Source: Bradyrhizobium sp. (GTDB lineage Bacteria; Pseudomonadota; Alphaproteobacteria; Rhizobiales; Xanthobacteraceae). Taken from it: DNA of 34,236 bases. Positions 22,946-30,109 of the stretch are shown in pieces. Within the stretch, counting starts at the first letter, position 1; every line of letters starts with the position of its first letter. Position numbers and translations under genes: made by a program. The DNA lies in the NCBI GenBank assembly GCA_021732175.1, contig JAKFVP010000640.1:1-34236 (forward strand), written 5' to 3'. The notes under the pieces were generated by a model that was not told where the DNA came from, did no database searches, and worked only from the letters and a program-made list of their open reading frames with translations.

Positions 22946-23872
22946 ATGGTGAGAATCCTGGCAGCAACGGTATTGGCGTCTGTGCTGACGGCCGGTCCGG
23001 CGGCGGCGCAGAACAAGATCCAGATCGGCTGCACGGCGACGTCGGATTGCGCCTCCGCAATGCTGGCGATCGACGAGGGGGTCTTTAGGAAGCACGGTAT
23101 CGAGGCCGAGATGGTGCTGATCGGCATCAACTCGAATATCCCGGCTGCCATCCTCTCCAATTCGATCCAGGTCGGCGGACCGACCTCGACGGTGTTCTTG
23201 CAGGCGGCGGATGGCGGGCTCGACCTCGTCGCCATCGGCGGGGCGACCGTCATGAGTCCGGTTACCAACAACAACATCGCCGCGTTCGTCAAAAACGGCA
23301 TCACTATCAATTCGCCGAAAGATTTCATCGGCAAGAAAGTCGGCGCGCCCGGTCTCGGCGCCTTCCTGCATGTGTTGTTCGTGAAGTGGTTGATCGAGAA
23401 GGGCGTCGATCCCAAGCAGGTCAACTTCGTGGAAGTGACGTTCCCGACCATGATGGACATCATGAAGTCCGGCAGCGTCGACGCGGTGTTGACCGGCGAG
23501 CCCTTCGTGACGCGGATGACCAATGCCGGCCTCGGGTCGGTGGGCGCGCGTTATGCCTCCGAGCTTAACCGCACCGAGCCGATCATTTTCTACGCGGCCT
23601 CGCGCGAATGGGCCGAGAAGAATCCGGAAGTCGTGAAGAAATTCCGCGCCGCGATTGCTGAGACCGCGCCTGTCGTGAATGATGATCGCGAAAAGGCTTC
23701 CGTCTCGATCTCGAAGTTCACCAAGCAGCCGATTGAGCTCGTCAAGGCGACGCCGCCGAATCGGTCCGAGCCGGTGCTGAAGCCCGAGCAGCTCGCATGG
23801 TGGATTGAAATCATGTCGTCGCAGAAGATGCTGCAGTCGAAAATGGACCTGAACAAGCTGATCCTGAAATAG
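22946..23872 (+). CDS. NMT1/SsuA-type ABC transporter solute-binding protein
   Basis: A 308-residue periplasmic receptor. Signal peptide residues 1-21 (cleavage near AAA-QN). The mature part has the NitT/TauT receptor pattern: KIQIGCTATSDCASAMLAIDEGVF, a region reading PAAILSNSIQVGG, the segment KDFIGKKVGAPGLGA and MMDIMKSGSVDAVLTGEPF. Ligands in this group include sulfonates, nitrate, thiamine precursors, and aromatic or phthalate-like acids. ATG 22946 is chosen because GGGGAGG lies five bases upstream and the signal peptide starts there. The GntR gene begins eight bases after the stop and the ATPase and permeases follow, so receptor, regulator and transporter form one operon divergent from the FAH gene. 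Confidence 0.87.
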   Translation: MVRILAATVLASVLTAGPAAAQNKIQIGCTATSDCASAMLAIDEGVFRKHGIEAEMVLIGINSNIPAAILSNSIQVGGPTSTVFLQAADGGLDLVAIGGATVMSPVTNNNIAAFVKNGITINSPKDFIGKKVGAPGLGAFLHVLFVKWLIEKGVDPKQVNFVEVTFPTMMDIMKSGSVDAVLTGEPFVTRMTNAGLGSVGARYASELNRTEPIIFYAASREWAEKNPEVVKKFRAAIAETAPVVNDDREKASVSISKFTKQPIELVKATPPNRSEPVLKPEQLAWWIEIMSSQKMLQSKMDLNKLILK

Positions 23873-23880
23873 GCGAGCCG

Positions 23881-24579
23881 ATGACCGCTCCGGCCCAAGG
23901 CATCCCGGAAGCCGCCGCCAGCGCCGATACGCTGAGCGAACGGGCCGCCGTGCTGGTCGAGCATGATATCCTCACCGGCCAATTGGAGCCGGGCGCGCGG
24001 CTAGGTATCGTCGATCTCGCCCGTCGCTACGAAATCGGTGCGACGCCGCTCCGTGAAGGGCTGTCGCGGCTGGTGTCGCGGGGGCTGATCGTCGGCATCG
24101 GCCAGCGCGGATTTCGTGTCGCCGAGGTCAGCCGCGAGGATTTGCTCGACATCACGCGCATGCGCACAGTGGTGGAAATGGAAGCGCTGCGGCTCGCGAT
24201 TGCCAATGGCGACGACGTCTGGGAGGCCGGTATTTTGAGCGCGTTGCACCGGATGCAGCGCTATGTCGAGCGCCACGGCGACCAGTACCGCGAAGGTGCC
24301 GAGGATTTCGACCGACTGCACAAGGCGTTCCACACCTCGCTGCTGGCGGCCTGCAACTCCAAGCGCCTGCTGACGGCGCATTCCGACCTCTACGACCAGG
24401 CCTACCGTTATCGCCGGGTGATGATGCGCGGCTTTGAAGATGGCGCGGACTTCGTTGCCGCGCATCGCAACCTCGCGGACAAGATTCTCGCCCGCGATCT
24501 CCAAGTATCGCAGGCTATGCTGACGGCGCATCTGGCCTCGACCCTCAGATACGTCTATCCGGATCAGGCGGGAGAGTGA
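23881..24579 (+). CDS. GntR-family transcriptional regulator (FCD domain)
   Basis: A 232-residue regulator. Residues 18-85 are a GntR winged helix ([46 protein letters not shown]). Residues 90-225 are an all-helical FCD effector domain with the usual metal/ligand positions: Arg and Glu in [11 protein letters not shown], His in LHKAFH, His in AAHRNL and in TAHLAS. FCD regulators typically bind carboxylates and act as repressors released by substrate. Its gene sits inside the receptor-ATPase-permease operon, and the divergent gap at 22852-22945 with a dyad is the natural target; autoregulation is likely. ATG 23881 is eight bases after the receptor stop. Confidence 0.87.
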   Translation: MTAPAQGIPEAAASADTLSERAAVLVEHDILTGQLEPGARLGIVDLARRYEIGATPLREGLSRLVSRGLIVGIGQRGFRVAEVSREDLLDITRMRTVVEMEALRLAIANGDDVWEAGILSALHRMQRYVERHGDQYREGAEDFDRLHKAFHTSLLAACNSKRLLTAHSDLYDQAYRYRRVMMRGFEDGADFVAAHRNLADKILARDLQVSQAMLTAHLASTLRYVYPDQAGE

Positions 24580-25388
24580 CCGTGGCCTTGTCTGCCGTCG
24601 CGCCAAAGCAAGCCGCCGCCCGACCTCAATCGGCGCAGATCGCCTTCTCCAACGTCACGCTCATTCTCGGCGGCAAACCGATCGTCGAGGATTTGAGCCT
24701 TGCGGTGAAGCCCGGCGAGTTCCTGTGCGTGGTGGGCGCCTCCGGCTGCGGCAAGACCACCGCCTTGCGCCTTGCGGCCGCGCTTTACCAACCGACGTCA
24801 GGCTTGGTGCAGTTCGACGGGCAGGCGATGACAGCGCCGCGCCGCGACATCGCGATCGTGTTCCAGGATTACGGCAAGGCGCTGCTGCCCTGGCGCACCG
24901 CGGCGGGTAACGTCTCGCTGGCGCTGGAAGCAACCGGCATTCCAGCGGCGCAGCGTGCAGGGCGCATCGATGCACTGCTGAAGAAGGTCGGCCTGCCCAA
25001 CCACGCCGGCAAATATCCGGCGGAAATGTCCGGCGGCATGCAGCAGCGCCTGCAGATTGCGCGCTGCCTCGCGCAGGATCCGAAGGCGCTGTTGATGGAC
25101 GAGCCTTTCGGCGCGCTGGATGCCATGACGCGGCAGGGCTTGCAGGATGAAGTGCTGTCGCTGGTTGCGGCTTCCAGTACGACCGTCATCTTCGTCACCC
25201 ACGACCTGGAAGAGGCGATTTATCTCGGTGACCGCGTCATCGGACTGTTGCCGAACCCGGGCCGCATCGGCATCGAGCTTCCGATCGATCTGCCGCGGCC
25301 GCGCGATCAATTGACCACGCGCGAGAATCCGGAGTTTCTGCGACTGCGCCGTGAATTGTTCGATTTCATCAAGGCGTCCGAAGCATGA
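24576..25388 (+). CDS. NitT/TauT-type ABC transporter ATP-binding protein
   Basis: A 270-residue ATPase. Walker [10 protein letters not shown] (54-62), Q-loop [14 protein letters not shown] (the LLPW form typical of nitrate/taurine importers), signature [16 protein letters not shown], Walker [16 protein letters not shown] and H-loop [16 protein letters not shown] are all present. It energises the two permeases that follow. GTG 24576 overlaps the regulator stop (GTGA); GTG 24582 is an alternative. The first 20 residues before the ABC domain are Ala/Pro/Gln-rich and probably flexible. Its stop overlaps the permease ATG by four bases. Confidence 0.88.
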   Translation: MTVALSAVAPKQAAARPQSAQIAFSNVTLILGGKPIVEDLSLAVKPGEFLCVVGASGCGKTTALRLAAALYQPTSGLVQFDGQAMTAPRRDIAIVFQDYGKALLPWRTAAGNVSLALEATGIPAAQRAGRIDALLKKVGLPNHAGKYPAEMSGGMQQRLQIARCLAQDPKALLMDEPFGALDAMTRQGLQDEVLSLVAASSTTVIFVTHDLEEAIYLGDRVIGLLPNPGRIGIELPIDLPRPRDQLTTRENPEFLRLRRELFDFIKASEA

Positions 25389-26149
25389 TGGCGGACCGCG
25401 TCAAGGCGTTGGCACTGCCCGTCTCGCTGCTGCTCATCTTCGAAATCTGGGCGCGTTCGGTTCACCTTCACAGCGACTCGCTGGCGCCGCCGAGCGCCAT
25501 TGTCGTGGCCCTGTGGTCGGCCCTTGCGGATGGTGCGATCCTCACGGCCACCCGCGACACCCTGTTGTCGGCTTTCGCCGGCCTTTTCCTCGGCGGCAGT
25601 ATCGGGCTTGCGCTCGGTATCCTCCTGGGTCTGCTGCAGCCGGTCGATCGCCTGATGGAAGTGACCATCGAGGCGATCCGGCCGATTCCCTCCATTGCGC
25701 TGCTGCCCATCGCCCTGATCGCGCTCGGCTTCGGTTACCGCATGGAAATCGCCATCGTGGGCTTTGCCTGTGTGTGGCCTGTGTTGATCCTGACCCGCGC
25801 CGCCGTGCGCGAAGTCGAGCCGCGCTTGATGGAAGTGTCGCATGCGTTGAGACTGTCGCCGGCAGATCGCGTGCGAAAGATCGTCGTACCCGCGGCGCTG
25901 CCGCGGATCTTCGTCGCTTTTCGCCTTGCCGCCGGTATCGCGCTCATCGTCGCCGTGACAGTCGAAATCGCCATCAATCCGATCGGCCTCGGTGCCGCGA
26001 TCATGGCGGCGCAGCAGGGACTGCAGGCCGATTTGATGCTGGCCTATCTCTTCTGGATCGGCCTGATCGGCTTCGGGCTGAACGCAGGCCTCAACCTCAT
26101 GCAGGCGCGCCTGTTTGGCCGCGCGGCGCTGGTGAGGGACGACGCATGA
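25385..26149 (+). CDS. NitT/TauT-type ABC transporter permease 1
   Basis: A 254-residue membrane protein with about six spans, of the SsuC/TauC group (BPD_transp_1). The coupling loop [24 protein letters not shown] is near residues 150-175, and the segment [23 protein letters not shown] near 97-119 is characteristic. ATGA overlaps join it to both neighbours, showing coupled translation. Unusually for this transporter type, a second, different permease follows, so the channel is probably a heterodimer instead of the common homodimer. Confidence 0.87.
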   Translation: MMADRVKALALPVSLLLIFEIWARSVHLHSDSLAPPSAIVVALWSALADGAILTATRDTLLSAFAGLFLGGSIGLALGILLGLLQPVDRLMEVTIEAIRPIPSIALLPIALIALGFGYRMEIAIVGFACVWPVLILTRAAVREVEPRLMEVSHALRLSPADRVRKIVVPAALPRIFVAFRLAAGIALIVAVTVEIAINPIGLGAAIMAAQQGLQADLMLAYLFWIGLIGFGLNAGLNLMQARLFGRAALVRDDA

Positions 26150-26913
26150 CGCGCTCTGCCGTCTACTGGCGCATTGCCAGTTTCCTCGTCGCCGCGGGCT
26201 TCGTCGGCCTCTGGCAACTCATCGCCAATCTGAAACTGATCTCACAGGTCTATCTTCCCGGACCTGACCGTGCTTGGGCCGCGCTCGTGCGCGGCTTCAC
26301 GTCAGGCGATCTCGCGAGCAAGCTGCTCGGCACGCTCGAGCACATGGTCTATGGTTGGTTTCTCGCTTCCGTCGCCGGCATTGCGCTCGGCGCCGTCATT
26401 GGCTCGTCGCGCGCTGCGCGCAGCTACATCGCGCCGTCGCTGGAATTCCTTCGTCCTTTGCCGGTATCCGCCATCATCCCGGTCGCGATCGCGATGTTCG
26501 GGCTAACGCAGGCGATGGCGCTGTTCGTGATCTCGTTCGGCGCGATCTGGCCGATGCTTCTCGCCACCGTCCATGGCTTTGCCGCGGTCGAGCCGCGGCT
26601 TTACGAGGTCGCCCGTTCCCTGCAGATGTCGCGGCTGGCCGTGATCTTCAAGATTGCGCTGCCGTCGGCGGCGCCCGATATCCTGGCCGGCATGCGCCTC
26701 AGCCTCACGGTGGCGCTGATCCTCTCGGTGGTCTGCGAGATACTGGCCGGCCTCGATGGCCTTGGTCACTCCGTGCTGTTATCGGCGCGCGCCTTCCGCT
26801 CGGCCGACCTGTTCGCCGGCGTGATCCTGCTCGGCGTGATCGGCTATCTGACCTCGCTGATGATGTCCTATGCCGAATCGCGCCTGCTCGGTTACCGGCG
26901 CGGCATCCGGTAG
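26146..26913 (+). CDS. NitT/TauT-type ABC transporter permease 2
   Basis: A 255-residue permease with about six spans. It shares with permease 1 the pattern EFLRPLPVSAIIPVAIAMFGLTQAM (about 103-127) and the coupling loop EVARSLQMSRLAVIFKIALPSAAP (about 157-180), but is clearly distinct and not a recent duplicate. ATG 26146 overlaps the previous stop as ATGA. It is last in the operon and converges on the ModA-like gene with a single base between the two stop codons; no terminator lies between, so read-through into antisense is possible. Confidence 0.87.
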   Translation: MTRSAVYWRIASFLVAAGFVGLWQLIANLKLISQVYLPGPDRAWAALVRGFTSGDLASKLLGTLEHMVYGWFLASVAGIALGAVIGSSRAARSYIAPSLEFLRPLPVSAIIPVAIAMFGLTQAMALFVISFGAIWPMLLATVHGFAAVEPRLYEVARSLQMSRLAVIFKIALPSAAPDILAGMRLSLTVALILSVVCEILAGLDGLGHSVLLSARAFRSADLFAGVILLGVIGYLTSLMMSYAESRLLGYRRGIR

Positions 26914-26914
26914 T

Positions 26915-27640
26915 TCAGGCCGGCTCCAGGAATCCGGCACGGGCGCGCAATGCGCGATGATCGGCGGCCGTCAGAAGCTCGATCAGGATTTGTGCCTCGC
27001 GCGCATGGGCAGCACCGGCGGTGATCGCGGCCGTATACATGGTCGCGAGCTCGCAGCCGGGCGGCAGCGGGCCTGAAAGCACCACGCCCGGCGTGCTGAT
27101 GATCTCTGTCGACTGCGTGCAGCCGATCGGCCGTGTGGCGGGCGACTCGGCGAGATGCCGCATCGCCGTCGCCCCGTTCGGATAGATCTTGAGGCGGCTT
27201 TCGACCTCCTTGGCAATGCCGAGCAACGCAAGCACCTTTGCCACGTGGATGCCGGCGGTGGAGGCCTTGATGTCAGGTACATAGATCGCATCGGCGGCAA
27301 GCAGCGTCTTCCGCAAGGCGGCCTGATCCGGCGCCGATACCATGGGATTGTCTGCTCGAACCGCGAGCGCCGTCTCGACCACGCCGACATTTTTGATCGA
27401 GGACGGAACGGCCAGCTGCTCCTTCGCGAGCGTGCCGACCAGTGCCTCCGTCAGGATGATAATGTCGGTCGGGCGTCCCGCGCGCAATTTCTCGGCCATG
27501 GCGCCGACCGCGCCGAACTCGCCGTCGATGGTGAGGCCCGTTCGTGACTTGAAGGTTTCGACGAGACTTTTGACCAGACCATGCGCCGCGCCGCCGCTCA
27601 ATATGCTCAGATGGTCCATTACTTCCGTCGAAGCCGTCAT
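26915..27640 (-). CDS. ModA-like substrate-binding-domain protein without signal peptide
   Basis: A 241-residue protein with the type 2 periplasmic binding fold in its molybdate-binding-protein form: LSILSGGAAHGLVKSLVETF at the start, GAVGAMAEKLRAGRPTDIIILTEALVGTLA as the ligand-loop region, YVPDIKASTAGIHVAKVLALLGI, and IGCTQSTEIISTPGVVLSGPLP in lobe two. The usual signal peptide is absent; only 14 codons upstream are open before a stop and none are hydrophobic, so export looks impossible. It may bind a cytoplasmic ligand or act as a sensor. Start ATG 27640; M8 (27619) is an alternative. It is divergent from the ligase-like gene and convergent with the transporter operon. No ModB or ModC is present. 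Confidence 0.75.
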   Translation of the reverse strand: MTASTEVMDHLSILSGGAAHGLVKSLVETFKSRTGLTIDGEFGAVGAMAEKLRAGRPTDIIILTEALVGTLAKEQLAVPSSIKNVGVVETALAVRADNPMVSAPDQAALRKTLLAADAIYVPDIKASTAGIHVAKVLALLGIAKEVESRLKIYPNGATAMRHLAESPATRPIGCTQSTEIISTPGVVLSGPLPPGCELATMYTAAITAGAAHAREAQILIELLTAADHRALRARAGFLEPA

Positions 27641-27761
27641 TTCAATGGCGGGCAGTAGCGCATGCGCGCACCCGGTGGGTCAAGATCACGCCAGGAGGTT
27701 TGACCGGACCGTCATTTTCAATGAAGCTCTCCGGCAGCAACTGAACCTGTCGGGTCGATCC

Positions 27762-29213
27762 GTGAACATTGTCGACGCTTTCGAATTTCAGGCGTTCTAC
27801 CACCCGGCTTCGCTGGCCGTTTGCGTGCCGGGCTCGCACTATGGCCCGGTGAGCTATGGGCGACTGCGGGGGTTTGCCAACGCCGTCGCCCGGCGCTGCC
27901 TTGGTTCCGGCATCAAGGCCAACGACATCGTCGCGATCCGCACCAACGATCCGGTTTTTCATCTCGCGGCCATCCTGGCCCTGAAGCGGATCTGCGCTGT
28001 GTCGCTCTCGACAGGACAGGCAGGAATGCCGGACGAGTTCACCGTAGATGCTGTCATCACCGACGTGCCCGAGGCGATTTCGGGCTGCGAGAAGGTGTTG
28101 CGCGCAGACTGGAGCTGGCTGACCGGGGACAGTGCGGCGATCTCACGACACGATTCCGGCAGCTATGAGACGGCTGCCGCGCGGATCGTCATGACGTCGG
28201 CAACGACCGGTGATCCCAAAGGCATCGCGCTGACGCAGGAAATGCTGGTCCGGCGAATGCATGCCTGCGACGCCATCTTTGGCGACGTCGTGCCGACCTG
28301 CGCGCGCATCTTTCTCGATATCGGCCTTACCACGAGTTGGGGCTATCTATGGGCGATGAAGATTCTCGCACGCGGTGGCGCCGTTTTCTTCCGAGGCACC
28401 GACCCGGCCGAGACGCTGCAAGCGTTCGGACTCTACAAGGTCCAGTGCATGATCGGCTCGCCCGCAAGTGCGGGCGAATTCGTCGGCTACTATGAGAGCA
28501 CGCCGGATTTCGCCTGTCCGTTCGAGACCATGCTGTCGTCGGGCGGCATGCTCACCGCGGCGTTGTCTGAGCGGGTGAGGGGACGGATGTGCACGCATCT
28601 GATCGCGACCTATGCGGCGACCGAGATCACGCCGCTCGCATCTGCGCCGGCACACCGTATTGTCGGCACCAAGGGCGCCGTTGGGTACATCGCGCCGTGG
28701 ATCGGCGCCGAGATCGTCGACGAGACCGATCTACCCCTTCCACCGGGCGAGGAGGGTCGTGTCCGCTTCCGCGGCCACACCTGCGTCTCCGGCTATGTTG
28801 GAACGCCGCGCAACGCGCGGGGCGTTTTCAAAGACGGCTGGTTCTATCCCGGCGATCTCGGCAGCATCACGCCGGAGCGCCTGCTCATCATCGCCGGCAG
28901 GGAAAAAGCCGTGATCAATGTCGGCGGCAACAAGCTCAATCCCGAGACGATCGAGACCGTACTGCAGTCATATCCGGGCGTGGCGCACGCCGGGGCATTC
29001 TGCCGCGCCAATGCAGCGGGAATCGACGAAGTATGGGCCGTGGTGGCCGGCGGCGCCGATGTCGACGTTCAGGGCCTGCGCGCGTTTTGCGCCCAGAATC
29101 TGCCGGCCCTTTTTGTCCCGGTTCATATCGTGCGGGTTGCCGACATCCCGCGCAACGACATGGGACGCATCATGCGGAGCCGGCTCGAAGGCATCGCGCC
29201 TTCGAAGCTCTGA
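27762..29213 (+). CDS. AMP-dependent acyl-CoA ligase-like protein lacking catalytic lysine
   Basis: A 483-residue member of the adenylate-forming (ANL) superfamily, which activates carboxylates with ATP and usually joins them to CoA. Motifs visible: P-loop TSATTGDPKG (145-154; usual TSGTTG), YAATE (284-288), YPGD (362-365) and hinge GREK (379-382). The C-terminal motif reads DMGRIMR, so the near-invariant catalytic Lys is Arg469 (codon 29166-29168). Adenylation should be weakened unless the Arg substitutes, so a changed or lost activity is possible. Start GTG 27762 gives NIVDAFEFQA, a normal family opening; its ribosome site is poor, while a perfect AGGAGG at 27693 has no close in-frame start. 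Neighbouring hydrolases and importers fit a role in organic acid use. Confidence 0.8.
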   Translation: MNIVDAFEFQAFYHPASLAVCVPGSHYGPVSYGRLRGFANAVARRCLGSGIKANDIVAIRTNDPVFHLAAILALKRICAVSLSTGQAGMPDEFTVDAVITDVPEAISGCEKVLRADWSWLTGDSAAISRHDSGSYETAAARIVMTSATTGDPKGIALTQEMLVRRMHACDAIFGDVVPTCARIFLDIGLTTSWGYLWAMKILARGGAVFFRGTDPAETLQAFGLYKVQCMIGSPASAGEFVGYYESTPDFACPFETMLSSGGMLTAALSERVRGRMCTHLIATYAATEITPLASAPAHRIVGTKGAVGYIAPWIGAEIVDETDLPLPPGEEGRVRFRGHTCVSGYVGTPRNARGVFKDGWFYPGDLGSITPERLLIIAGREKAVINVGGNKLNPETIETVLQSYPGVAHAGAFCRANAAGIDEVWAVVAGGADVDVQGLRAFCAQNLPALFVPVHIVRVADIPRNDMGRIMRSRLEGIAPSKL

Positions 29214-29235
29214 ATTCGGGAGGAAGTCGGCTAGC

Positions 29236-29985
29236 TTACCAGCGATAGTTCAAGCCGACGCGGCCGATATCCGCCGTGTTCTTGAACTCGCTGGTGTAGG
29301 TTCCGAATCCGCTGCAGCAGAGGGGTGCACTCGTGATCGTGCTGCGCGAGGTGCCGAGGTCGACGTGGAGATACTCGGCACGAAGCGACACGTTGGGCGC
29401 CAGCATCGCTTCGATACCGCCGCCCGCGACGTAGCCGCTCCTTGTCTCCGATATCGAGAACGTATCGCGGAACGGTGTGCCGTTATCCCAGCCCCAGCTA
29501 TTGCTGACCTGCCCGACTGCAACACCGGCGGTACCGTAAACGAAGATGCGGTCAACCGCAAACCCGGCGCGCCCGCGGAAGGTCGACAGCCAGGTCAATT
29601 CGTTGGTCGCCGCGGCGACGCACCCGGTCCCGCAAGCGGTTAACAGCGTATTCGGGGGCGAGAAGGTTTGCGAAGCGCCGACATAGTTGATGTCGGCTTC
29701 GACTCCGACAACGAAGAAGCTCATCTGCCAGCTGTAACCGGCCTGGCCGCCAAAGGTCGCCTTGGTCGTCGTCGATTTGAACCACGGGCTGACATAAGCG
29801 GGAGCGCCAATCCCTTGAGAGCCCCAGCCGTTGAGATCGCGCGTCGACGCGTCGTGACTGGCCAAGCCGCCGTTCACGCCGATGTAGAAGCCGGTCCAGT
29901 TGTAGACGGGGGCAGCATGGGCCTCGTTCGCGCCCACAAGCGCGACCGTCGAAACCGTTGCCAAGACCCAGGAGTTTCGTGCCAC
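29236..29985 (-). CDS. Outer-membrane beta-barrel protein (Omp25/porin-like family)
   Basis: A 249-residue protein with a signal peptide (1-24, cleavage near AHA-AP), then NWTGFYIGVNGGLASHD, the typical first strand of small rhizobial outer-membrane proteins. Alternating hydrophobic/polar strands continue (GGQAGYSWQMSFFVVGVEADINY, FRGRAGFAVDRIFVYGTAGVAVG, RAEYLHVDLG) and it ends in GLNYRW, the terminal aromatic signal read by the BAM assembly machinery. It is probably an eight-stranded barrel. It has four Cys, in two pairs (ACGTGC, LCC), which is uncommon for this family. Start GTG 29985 with a G-rich ribosome site. A good promoter lies at 30009-30037. It converges on the ligase-like gene with 22 bases between them and no terminator. 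Confidence 0.85.
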   Translation of the reverse strand: MARNSWVLATVSTVALVGANEAHAAPVYNWTGFYIGVNGGLASHDASTRDLNGWGSQGIGAPAYVSPWFKSTTTKATFGGQAGYSWQMSFFVVGVEADINYVGASQTFSPPNTLLTACGTGCVAAATNELTWLSTFRGRAGFAVDRIFVYGTAGVAVGQVSNSWGWDNGTPFRDTFSISETRSGYVAGGGIEAMLAPNVSLRAEYLHVDLGTSRSTITSAPLCCSGFGTYTSEFKNTADIGRVGLNYRW

Positions 29986-30008
29986 AGCGTGCCCCCAATA
30001 TGATTTGC

Positions 30009-30037
30009 ATCGTAAGTTCCGAATCCGGGGGCGTCAA
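30009..30037 (-). promoter_or_regulatory. Sigma-70-type promoter for the outer-membrane protein
   Basis: Read on the minus strand, TTGACG (30037-30032) and TACGAT (30014-30009) are separated by 17 bases. Transcription would start near 30002, leaving a leader of about 17 bases before the GTG at 29985. Confidence 0.55.
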
Positions 30038-30109
30038 AGCACCCAATCTGGATTTTTGGACGATGTACCTAATTGGCATCAGCTCTTGCGGAATCCGAGT
30101 TTTCAGCTT

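Noticed and set aside
22852..23523. Long N-terminal extension of the FAH frame
   Set aside because: The extension runs antisense through the divergent receptor gene, and the FAH domain with its ribosome site begins at 22851.
27658..27667. GCGCATGCGC palindrome between the ModA-like and ligase-like genes
   Set aside because: A GC-rich 10-base palindrome is expected often in DNA of this composition, and it has no clear position relative to a promoter.
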